This document shows, in pieces, positions 1 to 6,645 of a stretch of DNA of 7,930 nucleotides. Made by a program: the position numbers and the translations under genes. Source of the DNA: Bacteroidia bacterium. GTDB taxonomy: Bacteria; Bacteroidota; Bacteroidia; Flavobacteriales; Flavobacteriaceae. Each line of letters starts with the position of its first letter. Within the stretch, counting starts at the first letter, position 1. The stretch lies in assembly GCA_018679315.1 (NCBI GenBank), contig JAHHLF010000261.1, positions 1 through 7,930 of the forward strand. Reading direction: 5' to 3'. The notes below the pieces were generated by a model. It saw only the letters and a program-made list of their open reading frames with translations, was not told the DNA's origin and searched no databases.

Positions 1-646
1 CAACCGTTCCTTCAAGTAATTTTAATAATCCTTGTTGTACACCCTCACCGGATACATCACGAGTGATGGAAGGATTATCACTTTTACGAGCAATTTTGTC
101 TATTTCATCAATAAAAACAATACCTCGCTCAGCTTTTTCTAAATTGTAATCGGCAGCTTGCAGAAGGCGTGTCAAAATACTTTCTACATCTTCCCCTACG
201 TAACCGGCTTCTGTAAGGACGGTTGCATCTACTATTGCCAAAGGCACGTTTAACATTCGTGCAATAGTTTTAGCCATAAGTGTTTTCCCTGTACCGGTTT
301 GCCCTACCATGACAATGTTGCTCTTTTGTATCTCAACATCGTCATCCTTGGAATTAGGCTGTAAAAGTCGCTTATAATGATTATAAACAGCAACGGACAT
401 TACTTTCTTAGTTCGTTCCTGCCCAATAACAAAGGTATCCAGGAAATCCTTGATCTCTACGGGCTTTTTAAGTACGAGCTCTGAGGCAAGATCATTGGTT
501 TTGGACTGCTTGGATTCTTCTGCAACAATGCCATATGCCTGATCAATGCAACGATCGCAGATATGGGCATCCAGCCCTGCGATAAGCAGATTGGTTTCAG
601 GCTTTTTCCGGCCGCAAAATGAACATTCAAGATTTTCCTTCGCCAT
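1..646 (-). CDS. clpX: ATP-dependent Clp protease ATP-binding subunit ClpX, N-terminal 215 residues (3' end outside window)
   Basis: AAA+ unfoldase that recognises tagged or misfolded proteins, unfolds them with ATP and threads them into the ClpP chamber in the cytoplasm. The translated start [15 protein letters not shown] opens a zinc-binding domain with four cysteines, C8, C11, C30 and C33. The AAA+ module follows, with Walker A GQTGTGKT at residues 115-122, substrate-gripping pore loop GYVG at 148-151 and Walker B ending in D180-E181. The visible part ends in LLKLLEGTV; the ClpP-docking IGF loop, sensor 2 and C-terminal domain lie beyond base 1. The family is normally a little over 400 residues, so about half is present. 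The start is supported by a purine-rich AAGGAA (655-660) eight bases upstream, unusual here because most genes in the window lack a Shine-Dalgarno sequence. It lies 83 bases after clpP on the same strand with no terminator between them, so co-transcription is likely. Confidence 0.97.
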   Translation of the reverse strand, partial: MAKENLECSFCGRKKPETNLLIAGLDAHICDRCIDQAYGIVAEESKQSKTNDLASELVLKKPVEIKDFLDTFVIGQERTKKVMSVAVYNHYKRLLQPNSKDDDVEIQKSNIVMVGQTGTGKTLMAKTIARMLNVPLAIVDATVLTEAGYVGEDVESILTRLLQAADYNLEKAERGIVFIDEIDKIARKSDNPSITRDVSGEGVQQGLLKLLEGTV

Positions 647-654
647 GATTAAAG

Positions 655-660
655 TTCCTT
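655..660 (-). promoter_or_regulatory. Shine-Dalgarno-like site of clpX
   Basis: The minus strand reads AAGGAA eight bases before the clpX ATG. It supports that start codon. It is the only clear anti-16S-complementary stretch I found at a start in this window, in line with the weak use of Shine-Dalgarno sites in Bacteroidota. Confidence 0.5.
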
Positions 661-729
661 ACTTATTGTATAACGACCAATTCGTATTTTTGGTTCACCA
701 TTTCGATGAATGGGACTAATCAGTCGATA

Positions 730-1410
730 TTAATCCTTGTCCCTTTCAAGTATTTCATCAATCATGCCATATTCCATGGCTTCTTCGGCCTTCATCCAGT
801 AGTCCCGATCACTATCGCCATAGACTTTGTCGAATTTCTGACCTGTATGATTTGAAATGATATGGTACAGTTCGTCTTTGATCTTCAATATTTCTTTAGC
901 AGCTATCTCAATATCACTGGCCTGACCTTGTGTCCCCGACATAGGTTGGTGGATCATTACCCTTGAATGCTTTAAGCCGCTTCTCTTGCCTTTTTCCCCG
1001 GCGCATAATAGCACAGCAGCCATAGAGGCAGCCATTCCTGTACAAATTGTAGCTACATCGGGTTTTATGAATTGCATGGTATCATAAATACCCAAACCTG
1101 CGTAAACACTTCCCCCGGGTGAATTAATATAGATCTGTATGTCTTTTGAAGAATCTGCGCTTGCCAGGAATAGTAACTGTGCTTGTATAATATTCGCAAC
1201 CTGATCACTTATTCCGGTGCCCATGAATATTATCCGATCCATCATCAATCGGGAAAAGACGTCCATAGCGATCGCATTGAGCTGTCTTTCCTCAATAATA
1301 TTGGGCGTCATCCCTACCGGGTACATACTTTGAAGGATCTTATCGTAATAAAGGCTGTTAATACCTTGATCCTTGATTGCAAATTCTTTAAACTCTTTAG
1401 TATAGTCCAT
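730..1410 (-). CDS. clpP: ATP-dependent Clp protease proteolytic subunit ClpP (serine peptidase S14)
   Basis: Forms the double-heptamer peptidase chamber that degrades proteins delivered by ClpX. The 226-residue product carries the complete catalytic triad: Ser129 in GMAASMAAV, His154 in MIHQPM and Asp203 in SDRDYW. All three are shifted by exactly 18 residues from E. coli precursor numbering (Ser111/His136/Asp185). The oxyanion-hole glycines are in NSPGGS (99-100). The N-terminal extension MDYTKEFKEFAIKDQG is about 18 residues longer than in E. coli and is typical of Bacteroidota ClpP; the conserved core starts at the NIIEER region, so the first ATG is kept. clpP lies between tig and clpX on one strand, the classical order. 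A strong terminator ends only 23 bases before the start codon, so expression probably needs read-through from tig or an unrecognised promoter. Confidence 0.97.
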   Translation of the reverse strand: MDYTKEFKEFAIKDQGINSLYYDKILQSMYPVGMTPNIIEERQLNAIAMDVFSRLMMDRIIFMGTGISDQVANIIQAQLLFLASADSSKDIQIYINSPGGSVYAGLGIYDTMQFIKPDVATICTGMAASMAAVLLCAGEKGKRSGLKHSRVMIHQPMSGTQGQASDIEIAAKEILKIKDELYHIISNHTGQKFDKVYGDSDRDYWMKAEEAMEYGMIDEILERDKD

Positions 1411-1433
1411 GCATTTCGGAACGTATGTTCAAC

Positions 1434-1469
1434 AAAAAAAAAGGTGCCGAAAGCAAGAATTCCGGCACC
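1434..1469 (-). terminator. Intrinsic terminator between tig and clpP
   Basis: Read on the minus strand, GGTGCCG (1469-1463) pairs perfectly with CGGCACC (1449-1443) around a 13-base loop and is followed at once by nine T residues (1442-1434). This is a textbook Rho-independent terminator. It starts 28 bases after the tig stop codon. The plus-strand reading has no T-tract after the stem, so it should work in one direction only. Its closeness to the clpP start suggests it may act as a partial terminator or attenuator. Confidence 0.88.
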
Positions 1470-1497
1470 GTAAATATACATATTATATTGTCAAAAC

Positions 1498-2820
1498 TTA
1501 GCTGTAAACCTCTTTCACGAAATTTTCATAGCTAACCTCTTTTACTTTGAGATTAACCTTCTCTTTGTACAGGTTTAATAACTTCTGACTCATTAATTGC
1601 TCTGAAAGACGCTTTACTTCATCCTGATTACTCAAGACACGGCCAGCAATATTTTCGAGGTCCTCTTCCTTAGGATCGAGTTGACCATATTGTGCCATTT
1701 GGGATTTGATGAATCCTTTTGCGAATTCCTTCAGTTCATCATATTGAAGTTCAATACCGTGATCTTTTATGAGTTTGCCTTCTATGAGCTGATATCGCAA
1801 TCCTTTTTCAGTACGCTCAAATTCTTCCTGGGCTTCTGCATCACTAAGCGGTTTTTCACCTGTGGTTTTGATCCATTTGGTCAAAAAGTCCTTGGGCAAT
1901 TCAAAGGAGACACTTTCTATCAATCGCTCTGTAACATCATTCAATAACTTTTGATCTGATTGCTGCACGAACTGTTCTTCCGCTTCGGTCTTGATCCGAT
2001 CCCTTAGATCTTTTTCTGAAGTGACACCGTCTTTACCATAAAGCTTATCGAAAAGCTCCTGATCCAGAGTAGCGGGCTGGCGTTCATTAATTTCTTCGAT
2101 CGTAAAACTTACGTCGATATTAAGACCCTCAGCCTGTTCCTTATTTAACCCTAGGGAGCCGGCTAGTATATAATCTTCTTTAAATAGGCCTTTTGTTTTT
2201 AGTGTTACTTCATCATTCACAGATTTACCGAGAAGAAGGCCCAGCATTTTCTTGCTTTTAACCTGATCCGTCTCTACAATAGCCTTATTATCTATCCCTT
2301 CTTCTTCATTCCTGAAAGTGCCGCTAACTTCACTATTCTTCTCCACTTTGGCCTGGGAAACCAGTTTGCCATATTGCTTCTGGATCCGATCTATTTGCTC
2401 ATCCAACATCTTTTTGTCAGCAGTGATCTTATAGTGAGTAACAGCCTTTTTTAGTTTGAGTGGAACCTCAAAGGATGGAGCGAGACCCAGATCGAATTCA
2501 AAAGCGAAATCATCGGCATCCCAATTGAAATTGTCTTGTTGTCTGGGTAAAGGATTGCCCAACACATCAAGTTTCTCCTCATTGAGGTATTTGCCCAGAT
2601 TATCTTGTAGAAGTTTATTGACCTCATCGACTAATACGGCTTTCCCGTATTGCTTCTCGATCAAGCCCATCGGGACCTGGCCTTTACGGAAGCCAGGTAT
2701 ATTTGCCTGTCTTCTGTAATCTTTTAGGATCTTTTCTACTTGGTCCTTGTAATCATCTTTTGAAATTGCCACTGTAATAACGGCATTCAGTTCATCGATT
2801 TGTTCTTTGGTGATGTTCAT
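1498..2820 (-). CDS. tig: Trigger factor, ribosome-associated chaperone
   Basis: Binds the ribosome near the polypeptide exit and shields nascent chains. The N-terminal ribosome-binding domain (about residues 1-115) contains the signature IPGFRKGQVP at 41-50, whose FRK sits at 44-46 exactly as in E. coli. The region about 155-245 should be the FKBP-type prolyl isomerase domain but shows none of the usual motifs (DFxG, GxxIPGFE) and looks degenerate. The C-terminal part (about 250-440) is charged, helix-rich and matches the arms of the chaperone domain. Length 440 is close to the family norm of about 430-450. An ATG eight codon-positions upstream meets a stop immediately, so 2820 is the only good start. 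A consensus promoter lies 36-66 bases upstream and a strong terminator follows, so tig can form its own transcript ahead of clpP-clpX. Confidence 0.95.
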   Translation of the reverse strand: MNITKEQIDELNAVITVAISKDDYKDQVEKILKDYRRQANIPGFRKGQVPMGLIEKQYGKAVLVDEVNKLLQDNLGKYLNEEKLDVLGNPLPRQQDNFNWDADDFAFEFDLGLAPSFEVPLKLKKAVTHYKITADKKMLDEQIDRIQKQYGKLVSQAKVEKNSEVSGTFRNEEEGIDNKAIVETDQVKSKKMLGLLLGKSVNDEVTLKTKGLFKEDYILAGSLGLNKEQAEGLNIDVSFTIEEINERQPATLDQELFDKLYGKDGVTSEKDLRDRIKTEAEEQFVQQSDQKLLNDVTERLIESVSFELPKDFLTKWIKTTGEKPLSDAEAQEEFERTEKGLRYQLIEGKLIKDHGIELQYDELKEFAKGFIKSQMAQYGQLDPKEEDLENIAGRVLSNQDEVKRLSEQLMSQKLLNLYKEKVNLKVKEVSYENFVKEVYS

Positions 2821-2855
2821 TATTTCACAACATTAAGGGGACTAAAAATGGGTAG

Positions 2856-2886
2856 CAAAAGTAGTGGATTTTGCTTGTTCAACCAA
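2856..2886 (-). promoter_or_regulatory. Bacteroidota-type sigma promoter of tig
   Basis: On the minus strand, TTG (2886-2884) is followed after 20 bases by TACTTTTG (2863-2856), matching the Bacteroidota primary-sigma consensus of a -33 TTG and a -7 TAnnTTTG. Transcription would start near 2850, giving a leader of about 30 bases before the tig ATG. Found by eye; no scoring was done. Confidence 0.7.
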
Positions 2887-2902
2887 GTTTATTCGACTAT
2901 AG

Positions 2903-3265
2903 TTAAACAGTCCTCTTTTTCTTGCGATCTTCTTTTAAAATCGAATAGAAAATAGACTGAAGCAGGGATAGAAGTAAACTAAAAAGCAGGGCCCACCAGA
3001 AATTGCTGACATCAAAGCCAGAGATCAAAGAATCCGCCAATAAAATGATCAAGGCATTTATAACTAAGAGAAAGAGACCAAGTGTAATTATTGTCACAGG
3101 TAACGTAAGAAGGATCAGGATCGGCTTTACCAGCAGGTTTAAAATACTCAAGACTACAGCGACGACCAAGGCCGTAACATAAGTGTCTACAGAAACACCA
3201 GGCAGTATCTTGGCAAGTAGTACTACTGCCAATGCGCTTAACAACATTCGGAAGATCATTTTCAT
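2903..3265 (-). CDS. Small four-helix membrane protein, 'phage holin family' (PF04020-like)
   Basis: Predicted inner-membrane protein of 120 residues from the preferred start. Four hydrophobic stretches are visible at about residues 4-21, 28-47, 50-77 and 88-109, followed by a basic tail KEDRKKKRTV. The pattern MKMIFRMLL, LPGVSVD, LNLLVKPIL, LPVTIITLG and NFWWALL is that of the widespread chromosomal family labelled 'mycobacterial 4 TMS phage holin'. Despite the name, these proteins are usually not in prophages and their function is not established; nothing phage-like is nearby. The open frame extends upstream to an ATG at 3292, but that codon sits in the loop of the preceding gene's terminator. 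The second methionine, MKMIF at 3265, matches where family members begin, so it is preferred. No promoter is evident in the eight bases between the terminator tract and the start. Confidence 0.85.
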   Translation of the reverse strand: MKMIFRMLLSALAVVLLAKILPGVSVDTYVTALVVAVVLSILNLLVKPILILLTLPVTIITLGLFLLVINALIILLADSLISGFDVSNFWWALLFSLLLSLLQSIFYSILKEDRKKKRTV

Positions 3266-3273
3266 AGTACGAG

Positions 3274-3303
3274 AAATAAAACCCTGTAGCATGAGCTACA
3301 GGG
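3274..3303 (-). terminator. Intrinsic terminator of the SGNH lipoprotein gene
   Basis: On the minus strand, CCCTGTAGC (3303-3295) pairs perfectly over nine bases with GCTACAGGG (3290-3282) around the four-base loop TCAT, followed by TTTTATTT (3281-3274). It begins 16 bases after the SGNH hydrolase stop codon. No T-rich tract follows in the plus direction. The loop contains part of an ATG that would otherwise be taken as the start of the next gene. Confidence 0.88.
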
Positions 3304-3319
3304 CTATGCTTAAGTGCCC

Positions 3320-4951
3320 TTAATTAATATATAAGCCTGTAAAATCCAACGGATTTACACCGGGAAGATTAGATCCGTACTTGGCGTTGATAGCTTCAAC
3401 AAATAAGTTAGCAAATAGAGCATATCCTCTTGGAGAAGGATGAACGCCATCTAGGGAGAACGCTCCGCCGGTACCGAAGTCATCTGTGATCACACTGCCG
3501 TCGCTTAATGGGAAACCATTTTCGGCTACATCCTGCAGGAAGGCATTGCAATCCACAAAGGCGAGATCGTAGGCCTGGGCAAGGGCCTCAATCGTTTGGT
3601 TATACGCTGTCAGGGCGGTTTGCGCACTTTGCTGCTCATCAGGGGTCAAGACCCATTTGTCCTCCAGAGGCAGGGAGACACCTTCCACAGAGAACTGACC
3701 TGCCAGTTGGGCAGACAATCCTTGATTGACTAAATTCTGGAGGGCATCTGTATTTACCGTTCCGATAACGGTAGCGCTGGGAAATACGATCAGATCCTCA
3801 GCGGTTGCTTGTCTTGCCTGTCCATAAGTTGTTCCCAACAAGTTGGCCACAAGTGGGGCAGCCTGAGGGGGTAATCCAAACTGGGCTATGAAAGCCTCGA
3901 ATGTCGGAAGATCTGCAAGCAGAGCTCCGGCAATAGTAGCAGAAAGATCCGCAAGGTTTTCATCTATCATGACCACGGGACTTGCCTCTGTCTCAGCAAA
4001 GACTACAATCCGCTCTGTCGCTCCTATGGCGGTATAAATTTGATTTAAAGCGCCAAATATCGTATTCAAGAGGGGAATCTGAGGCCCGAAATCAGGATTT
4101 GTAGGATCCAGTGGGTTGTACGGGACAACCTTGAAATAGGGAATTGAGGTTACATCGTGTATATTGGCTATCACTCCGTTTGCACCACCCGCTGTAAGGT
4201 TTTGCAGGATAGCATCTAACGAGCCTGCAAAAACATTCGGATCCGTAATATCATTTCCTCCATAAGTAGAAGGGTCCAAATTTCCTGTTTGATCCACTCC
4301 GGCACCACCGGATGTGGCATAACCGAGAATATCATTGCTTCCAATAGCAAGCGTAAAGAAGGTAGGGTCCTGAGCGACCACATCTCCCACAACAGTAGCA
4401 GTGGGTGAGCTTGCAAATCGGGCATAATAAGGATTTGCCAGACCCGCTTGAACTCCGGCCACGTTTCCATACCCTGGAGCTAATAAATGATAGCTCTTGG
4501 CTCCGGGAACTCCCATATTGTTAAATGGTCCACTTAGCATGTTGGTGATCTCTGTGGCACCTTGACCTTCAACGGGAACAGGAGAAGGAGAGCCCGAGGA
4601 GAAATCGAGTATTAGTCGGTTTCCTAGTATCGGTACACCGCCTAAGGTAGCTCCTCCTAGATTATCTGCCATAAAGGGGATCGTAAAGGTTCCACCTCCA
4701 GCCAGCGCAAAATTACCTGCTAACATGTTTGGATATGATGCAGTCTGTCCATCAACAAAAAGAGCTAAATCTGAATAGCCTGCTGTCAGGGAATTACCAA
4801 CGGCTACATAGTTTGAGAAATCAGCGGATCCACTGGTATAATTGACCGGATCCGGATCGGGGGTAGTGTCCGGCATAGTAGCCGTATCATCATCAAAACA
4901 AGAAACGAATAATAGCCCTAAAAGAAAGAGCAACGCATATAACTTCTTCAT
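3320..4951 (-). CDS. Large SGNH/GDSL-type hydrolase lipoprotein
   Basis: Probable secreted esterase/lipase anchored by lipid; the substrate is unknown. The N-terminus is a type II signal peptide (MKKLYALLFLLGLLF) with lipobox FVSC, giving the acylated Cys18. The acidic FDDDT straight after it resembles the lipoprotein export signal that sends Bacteroidota lipoproteins to the cell surface. A Thr/Asp/Pro-rich linker follows. SGNH blocks appear in order: block I VAVGNSLTAGY with nucleophile Ser54 (GNS rather than GDS), block II candidate GVPGA near 147-151, block III GSND at 204-207, and block V DGVHPS with Asp501 and His504. At 543 residues it is far larger than the roughly 200-residue core fold, with nearly 300 residues between blocks III and V. 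It has its own promoter and terminator, so it is probably a single-gene unit. Confidence 0.88.
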   Translation of the reverse strand: MKKLYALLFLLGLLFVSCFDDDTATMPDTTPDPDPVNYTSGSADFSNYVAVGNSLTAGYSDLALFVDGQTASYPNMLAGNFALAGGGTFTIPFMADNLGGATLGGVPILGNRLILDFSSGSPSPVPVEGQGATEITNMLSGPFNNMGVPGAKSYHLLAPGYGNVAGVQAGLANPYYARFASSPTATVVGDVVAQDPTFFTLAIGSNDILGYATSGGAGVDQTGNLDPSTYGGNDITDPNVFAGSLDAILQNLTAGGANGVIANIHDVTSIPYFKVVPYNPLDPTNPDFGPQIPLLNTIFGALNQIYTAIGATERIVVFAETEASPVVMIDENLADLSATIAGALLADLPTFEAFIAQFGLPPQAAPLVANLLGTTYGQARQATAEDLIVFPSATVIGTVNTDALQNLVNQGLSAQLAGQFSVEGVSLPLEDKWVLTPDEQQSAQTALTAYNQTIEALAQAYDLAFVDCNAFLQDVAENGFPLSDGSVITDDFGTGGAFSLDGVHPSPRGYALFANLFVEAINAKYGSNLPGVNPLDFTGLYIN

Positions 4952-5000
4952 ATACTAAAATTTGAGTTAGTTAAGGCAGGCGCTAATAGTGCCTAGCTCC

Positions 5001-5030
5001 CAAATTTAGCCAAAATAATGAAACACCCAA
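5001..5030 (-). promoter_or_regulatory. Bacteroidota-type sigma promoter of the SGNH lipoprotein gene
   Basis: On the minus strand, TTG (5030-5028) and TAAATTTG (5008-5001) are separated by 19 bases, matching the Bacteroidota -33/-7 consensus. Transcription would start near 4995, leaving a leader of about 45 bases before the ATG at 4951. Both elements lie in the gap after the upstream hydrolase gene, so the lipoprotein gene can be transcribed independently. Confidence 0.72.
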
Positions 5031-5070
5031 TGGAAGCTTCAATTAATCATGCATGCATAATATCAAGGAT

Positions 5071-5844
5071 TTACCCTTGTTTTAAGAAGGCAAGTAACTC
5101 ATTTTGGAACCCTTCAGGGTTTTCGGCATGTAGCCAATGCCCAGCGGCAGAAACGGTCGCTATTTGGGCTAATGGAAAATGTGCCTGAATCACTGCGTGA
5201 TCTGCTTCGACAACGTATTCGGAATATTCGCCTCTTAGAAATAGGGTAGGACCGGGATACTGTTCAGTACCCGATAAAGGCTCTCCGATCATATCCAGGT
5301 TATTGCTGAGCACATCTAAATTGAAACGAAATGCTAAGGTGTCCGGCGTCTGCCGATATAAATTCTTTAAAAGGAATGCCCGCAGACCCACTTCATCGAA
5401 TTGGCGTGCTAAGGCTTTGTCGGCCTCACTTCGGGATCCAAGATCTGCCGGGGTTAAGGATTGAAGTCCATCTATTATGTGCTGATGATGTGGTGGATAA
5501 TACCTGGGGGCAATATCGGCGACGATCAATTTTGCACAGCGCTCTGGATAGGCACAGGCAAAATGCATGACAGTTTTGCCTCCCATGGAATGTCCCAGGA
5601 ATATAGCTTTCTCGATGTCATGATGATCCATATAGTTGATCAGATCAACTGTCAGTAGCTCATAGCTAAATTCATCATCCCAAAAGCTTCGCCCGTGATT
5701 TCGCTGATCGACCAGGTGCACCCGATATCCTGTTTCTGCTAATTTTTTCCCATGGCTTTTCCAGTTATCACCCAGACCCAGAAATCCATGGAGAATAATA
5801 AGATCAGGACCCATGCCTTGTATCAGGGAGTGTAGTATTCTCAT
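5071..5844 (-). CDS. Alpha/beta-fold hydrolase, YbfF-like esterase
   Basis: Cytoplasmic serine hydrolase of 257 residues with no signal peptide. The N-terminal strand leads to the HG motif LHGFLG (19-24) that helps form the oxyanion hole, then DQRNHGRS (46-53). The nucleophile elbow is GHSMGG with Ser86, and the catalytic histidine is His236 in AGHWLHAENP. The likely acid is Asp110 in VADIAP, as proposed for E. coli YbfF, though a later acid cannot be excluded by eye. The layout matches the YbfF group of short-chain acyl esterases; the natural substrate is unknown. Its ATG overlaps the pdxJ stop codon in an ATGA, so the two are translationally coupled. The start fits the family because LHSLIQG immediately precedes the first beta strand. 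No terminator follows its stop. Confidence 0.9.
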   Translation of the reverse strand: MRILHSLIQGMGPDLIILHGFLGLGDNWKSHGKKLAETGYRVHLVDQRNHGRSFWDDEFSYELLTVDLINYMDHHDIEKAIFLGHSMGGKTVMHFACAYPERCAKLIVADIAPRYYPPHHQHIIDGLQSLTPADLGSRSEADKALARQFDEVGLRAFLLKNLYRQTPDTLAFRFNLDVLSNNLDMIGEPLSGTEQYPGPTLFLRGEYSEYVVEADHAVIQAHFPLAQIATVSAAGHWLHAENPEGFQNELLAFLKQG

Positions 5845-6557
5845 GAACCCAGTCTGTGCTTATACATCCTCACGACATTTTCCAATCCCAGATAAATAGA
5901 CTCACAAATAAGGGCATGACCGATAGAAACTTCAAGTAAATGAGGGATGTTCTCTTTAAAGAATCTAACATTATCCAGGCTGAGATCATGTCCGGCATTG
6001 ATACCCAGCTCACATTCGTGTGCTACTTGTGCGGCTTCAATAAACGGATCGATCCCTTCTTTCTTGCCCTGGGCATAAGCCTTGGCAAAACTTTCGGTAT
6101 AGAGTTCAATTCTATCTGTACCAGTAGCTTTTGCGCCTTCTACCATGCGGGGATCCGGATCCAAGAAGATGGAAGTCCGTATACCTGCTTCCTGAAAATT
6201 GCTAATAACATCTTTTAGAAAGTCTTTGTGCGTGTGAGTATCCCAGCCGGCATTGGAAGTAATGGCGTCTTCTGCATCAGGAACCAGGGTAACTTGTGTT
6301 GGTTTTATTCCCATGACAAGGTCGGTAAACGCCGGAATAGGATTCCCTTCTATATTGTATTCTGTACGAACAACACAAGCTAAATCTTTGGCATCCTGGT
6401 ATTTAATATGACGCTCATCTGGCCTGGGATGTACGGTTATACCATCAGCCCCAAAAGATTCTATATCCCTGGCTGCTTGAAGAATATCAGGAATACTACC
6501 ACCTCTGGCATTCCGCAATGTGGCCAGTTTATTGATGTTCACACTTAGTTTCGTCAT
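5841..6557 (-). CDS. pdxJ: Pyridoxine 5'-phosphate synthase PdxJ
   Basis: Catalyses the ring-closing step of the DXP-dependent vitamin B6 pathway, condensing 3-amino-2-oxopropyl phosphate with 1-deoxy-D-xylulose 5-phosphate to give pyridoxine 5'-phosphate in the cytoplasm. The 238 residues form the expected TIM barrel. Visible motifs are VNINKLATLRNARGG at the N-terminus, GITVHPRPDERHI with His43, Arg45 and His50, IEGNP with Glu70, LVPD at 91-94, GINAGHDL with His190, and EVSIGHALI near the C-terminus. The usual NIDH motif is NINK here, a variant common in Bacteroidota. Length is at the family norm, about 235-245. It is the first gene of a pair with the alpha/beta hydrolase (ATGA overlap) and diverges from the CBS-nadK unit across 88 bases. 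Confidence 0.97.
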   Translation of the reverse strand: MTKLSVNINKLATLRNARGGSIPDILQAARDIESFGADGITVHPRPDERHIKYQDAKDLACVVRTEYNIEGNPIPAFTDLVMGIKPTQVTLVPDAEDAITSNAGWDTHTHKDFLKDVISNFQEAGIRTSIFLDPDPRMVEGAKATGTDRIELYTESFAKAYAQGKKEGIDPFIEAAQVAHECELGINAGHDLSLDNVRFFKENIPHLLEVSIGHALICESIYLGLENVVRMYKHRLGS

Positions 6558-6582
6558 TAGTATTAGGTCTATGAAGCGGACA

Positions 6583-6590
6583 CAAAATTA
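6583..6590 (-). promoter_or_regulatory. Candidate -7 promoter element of pdxJ
   Basis: The minus strand reads TAATTTTG, matching the Bacteroidota -7 consensus TAnnTTTG, about 25 bases before the pdxJ ATG. No TTG lies at the ideal 19-21 base spacing upstream, so only half of the promoter is convincing. The element is placed plausibly for a short leader. Confidence 0.45.
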
Positions 6591-6605
6591 CAAATTAGGC
6601 ACACC

Positions 6606-6638
6606 TTTTGATATTTAAAATTAGTATTTTGCGTTTTG
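6606..6638 (+). promoter_or_regulatory. Candidate promoter region of the CBS-nadK unit
   Basis: The AT-rich stretch just before the CBS gene has TTTTG at 6606-6610, TATTTTG at 6625-6631 and TTTTG at 6634-6638. TATTTTG is one base short of the TAnnTTTG consensus, and its distance of 14 bases from the upstream TTTTG is shorter than the usual 19-21. A promoter must lie in this gap because the neighbour is divergent, but the exact elements are uncertain. Confidence 0.3.
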
Positions 6639-6645
6639 TTATAAC

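Noticed and set aside
694..710. Seven-base-pair hairpin with GU pairs between clpP and clpX
   Set aside because: The stem is weak, has a three-base loop, and is followed by A-rich rather than T-rich sequence in the direction of transcription, so it is not a terminator.
1183..1473. Plus-strand open frame of 96 codons opposite clpP and the tig-clpP gap
   Set aside because: It runs antisense through the conserved clpP gene and the terminator, and its product has no recognisable features; it is a shadow of clpP.
1471..1496. TTTTG plus TATATTTA on the minus strand after tig as a clpP promoter
   Set aside because: TATATTTA lacks the final G of the -7 consensus, and the spacer is 13 bases rather than 19-21. 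It would also place the terminator hairpin within the leader. Too weak to list as a feature.
2903..3265. Reading the 'phage holin family' protein as a sign of a prophage
   Set aside because: The family name is historical. No endolysin, structural, integrase or attachment-site feature is nearby, and all flanking genes are core chromosomal genes.
3508..3729. Plus-strand open frame of 73 codons opposite the SGNH gene
   Set aside because: It is fully inside a well-supported coding region, and its Arg/Pro/His-rich composition is typical of an antisense shadow.
4216..4470. Second minus-strand frame of 84 codons inside the SGNH gene
   Set aside because: It overlaps the SGNH frame on the same strand in the region encoding the GSND block; it has no domain signature and is best explained as a shifted-frame shadow.
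5049..5058. ATGCATGCAT palindrome after the alpha/beta hydrolase gene
   Set aside because: It is a short AT/GC alternating palindrome without a loop or a following T-tract. I see no second copy, so neither a terminator nor an operator is supported.
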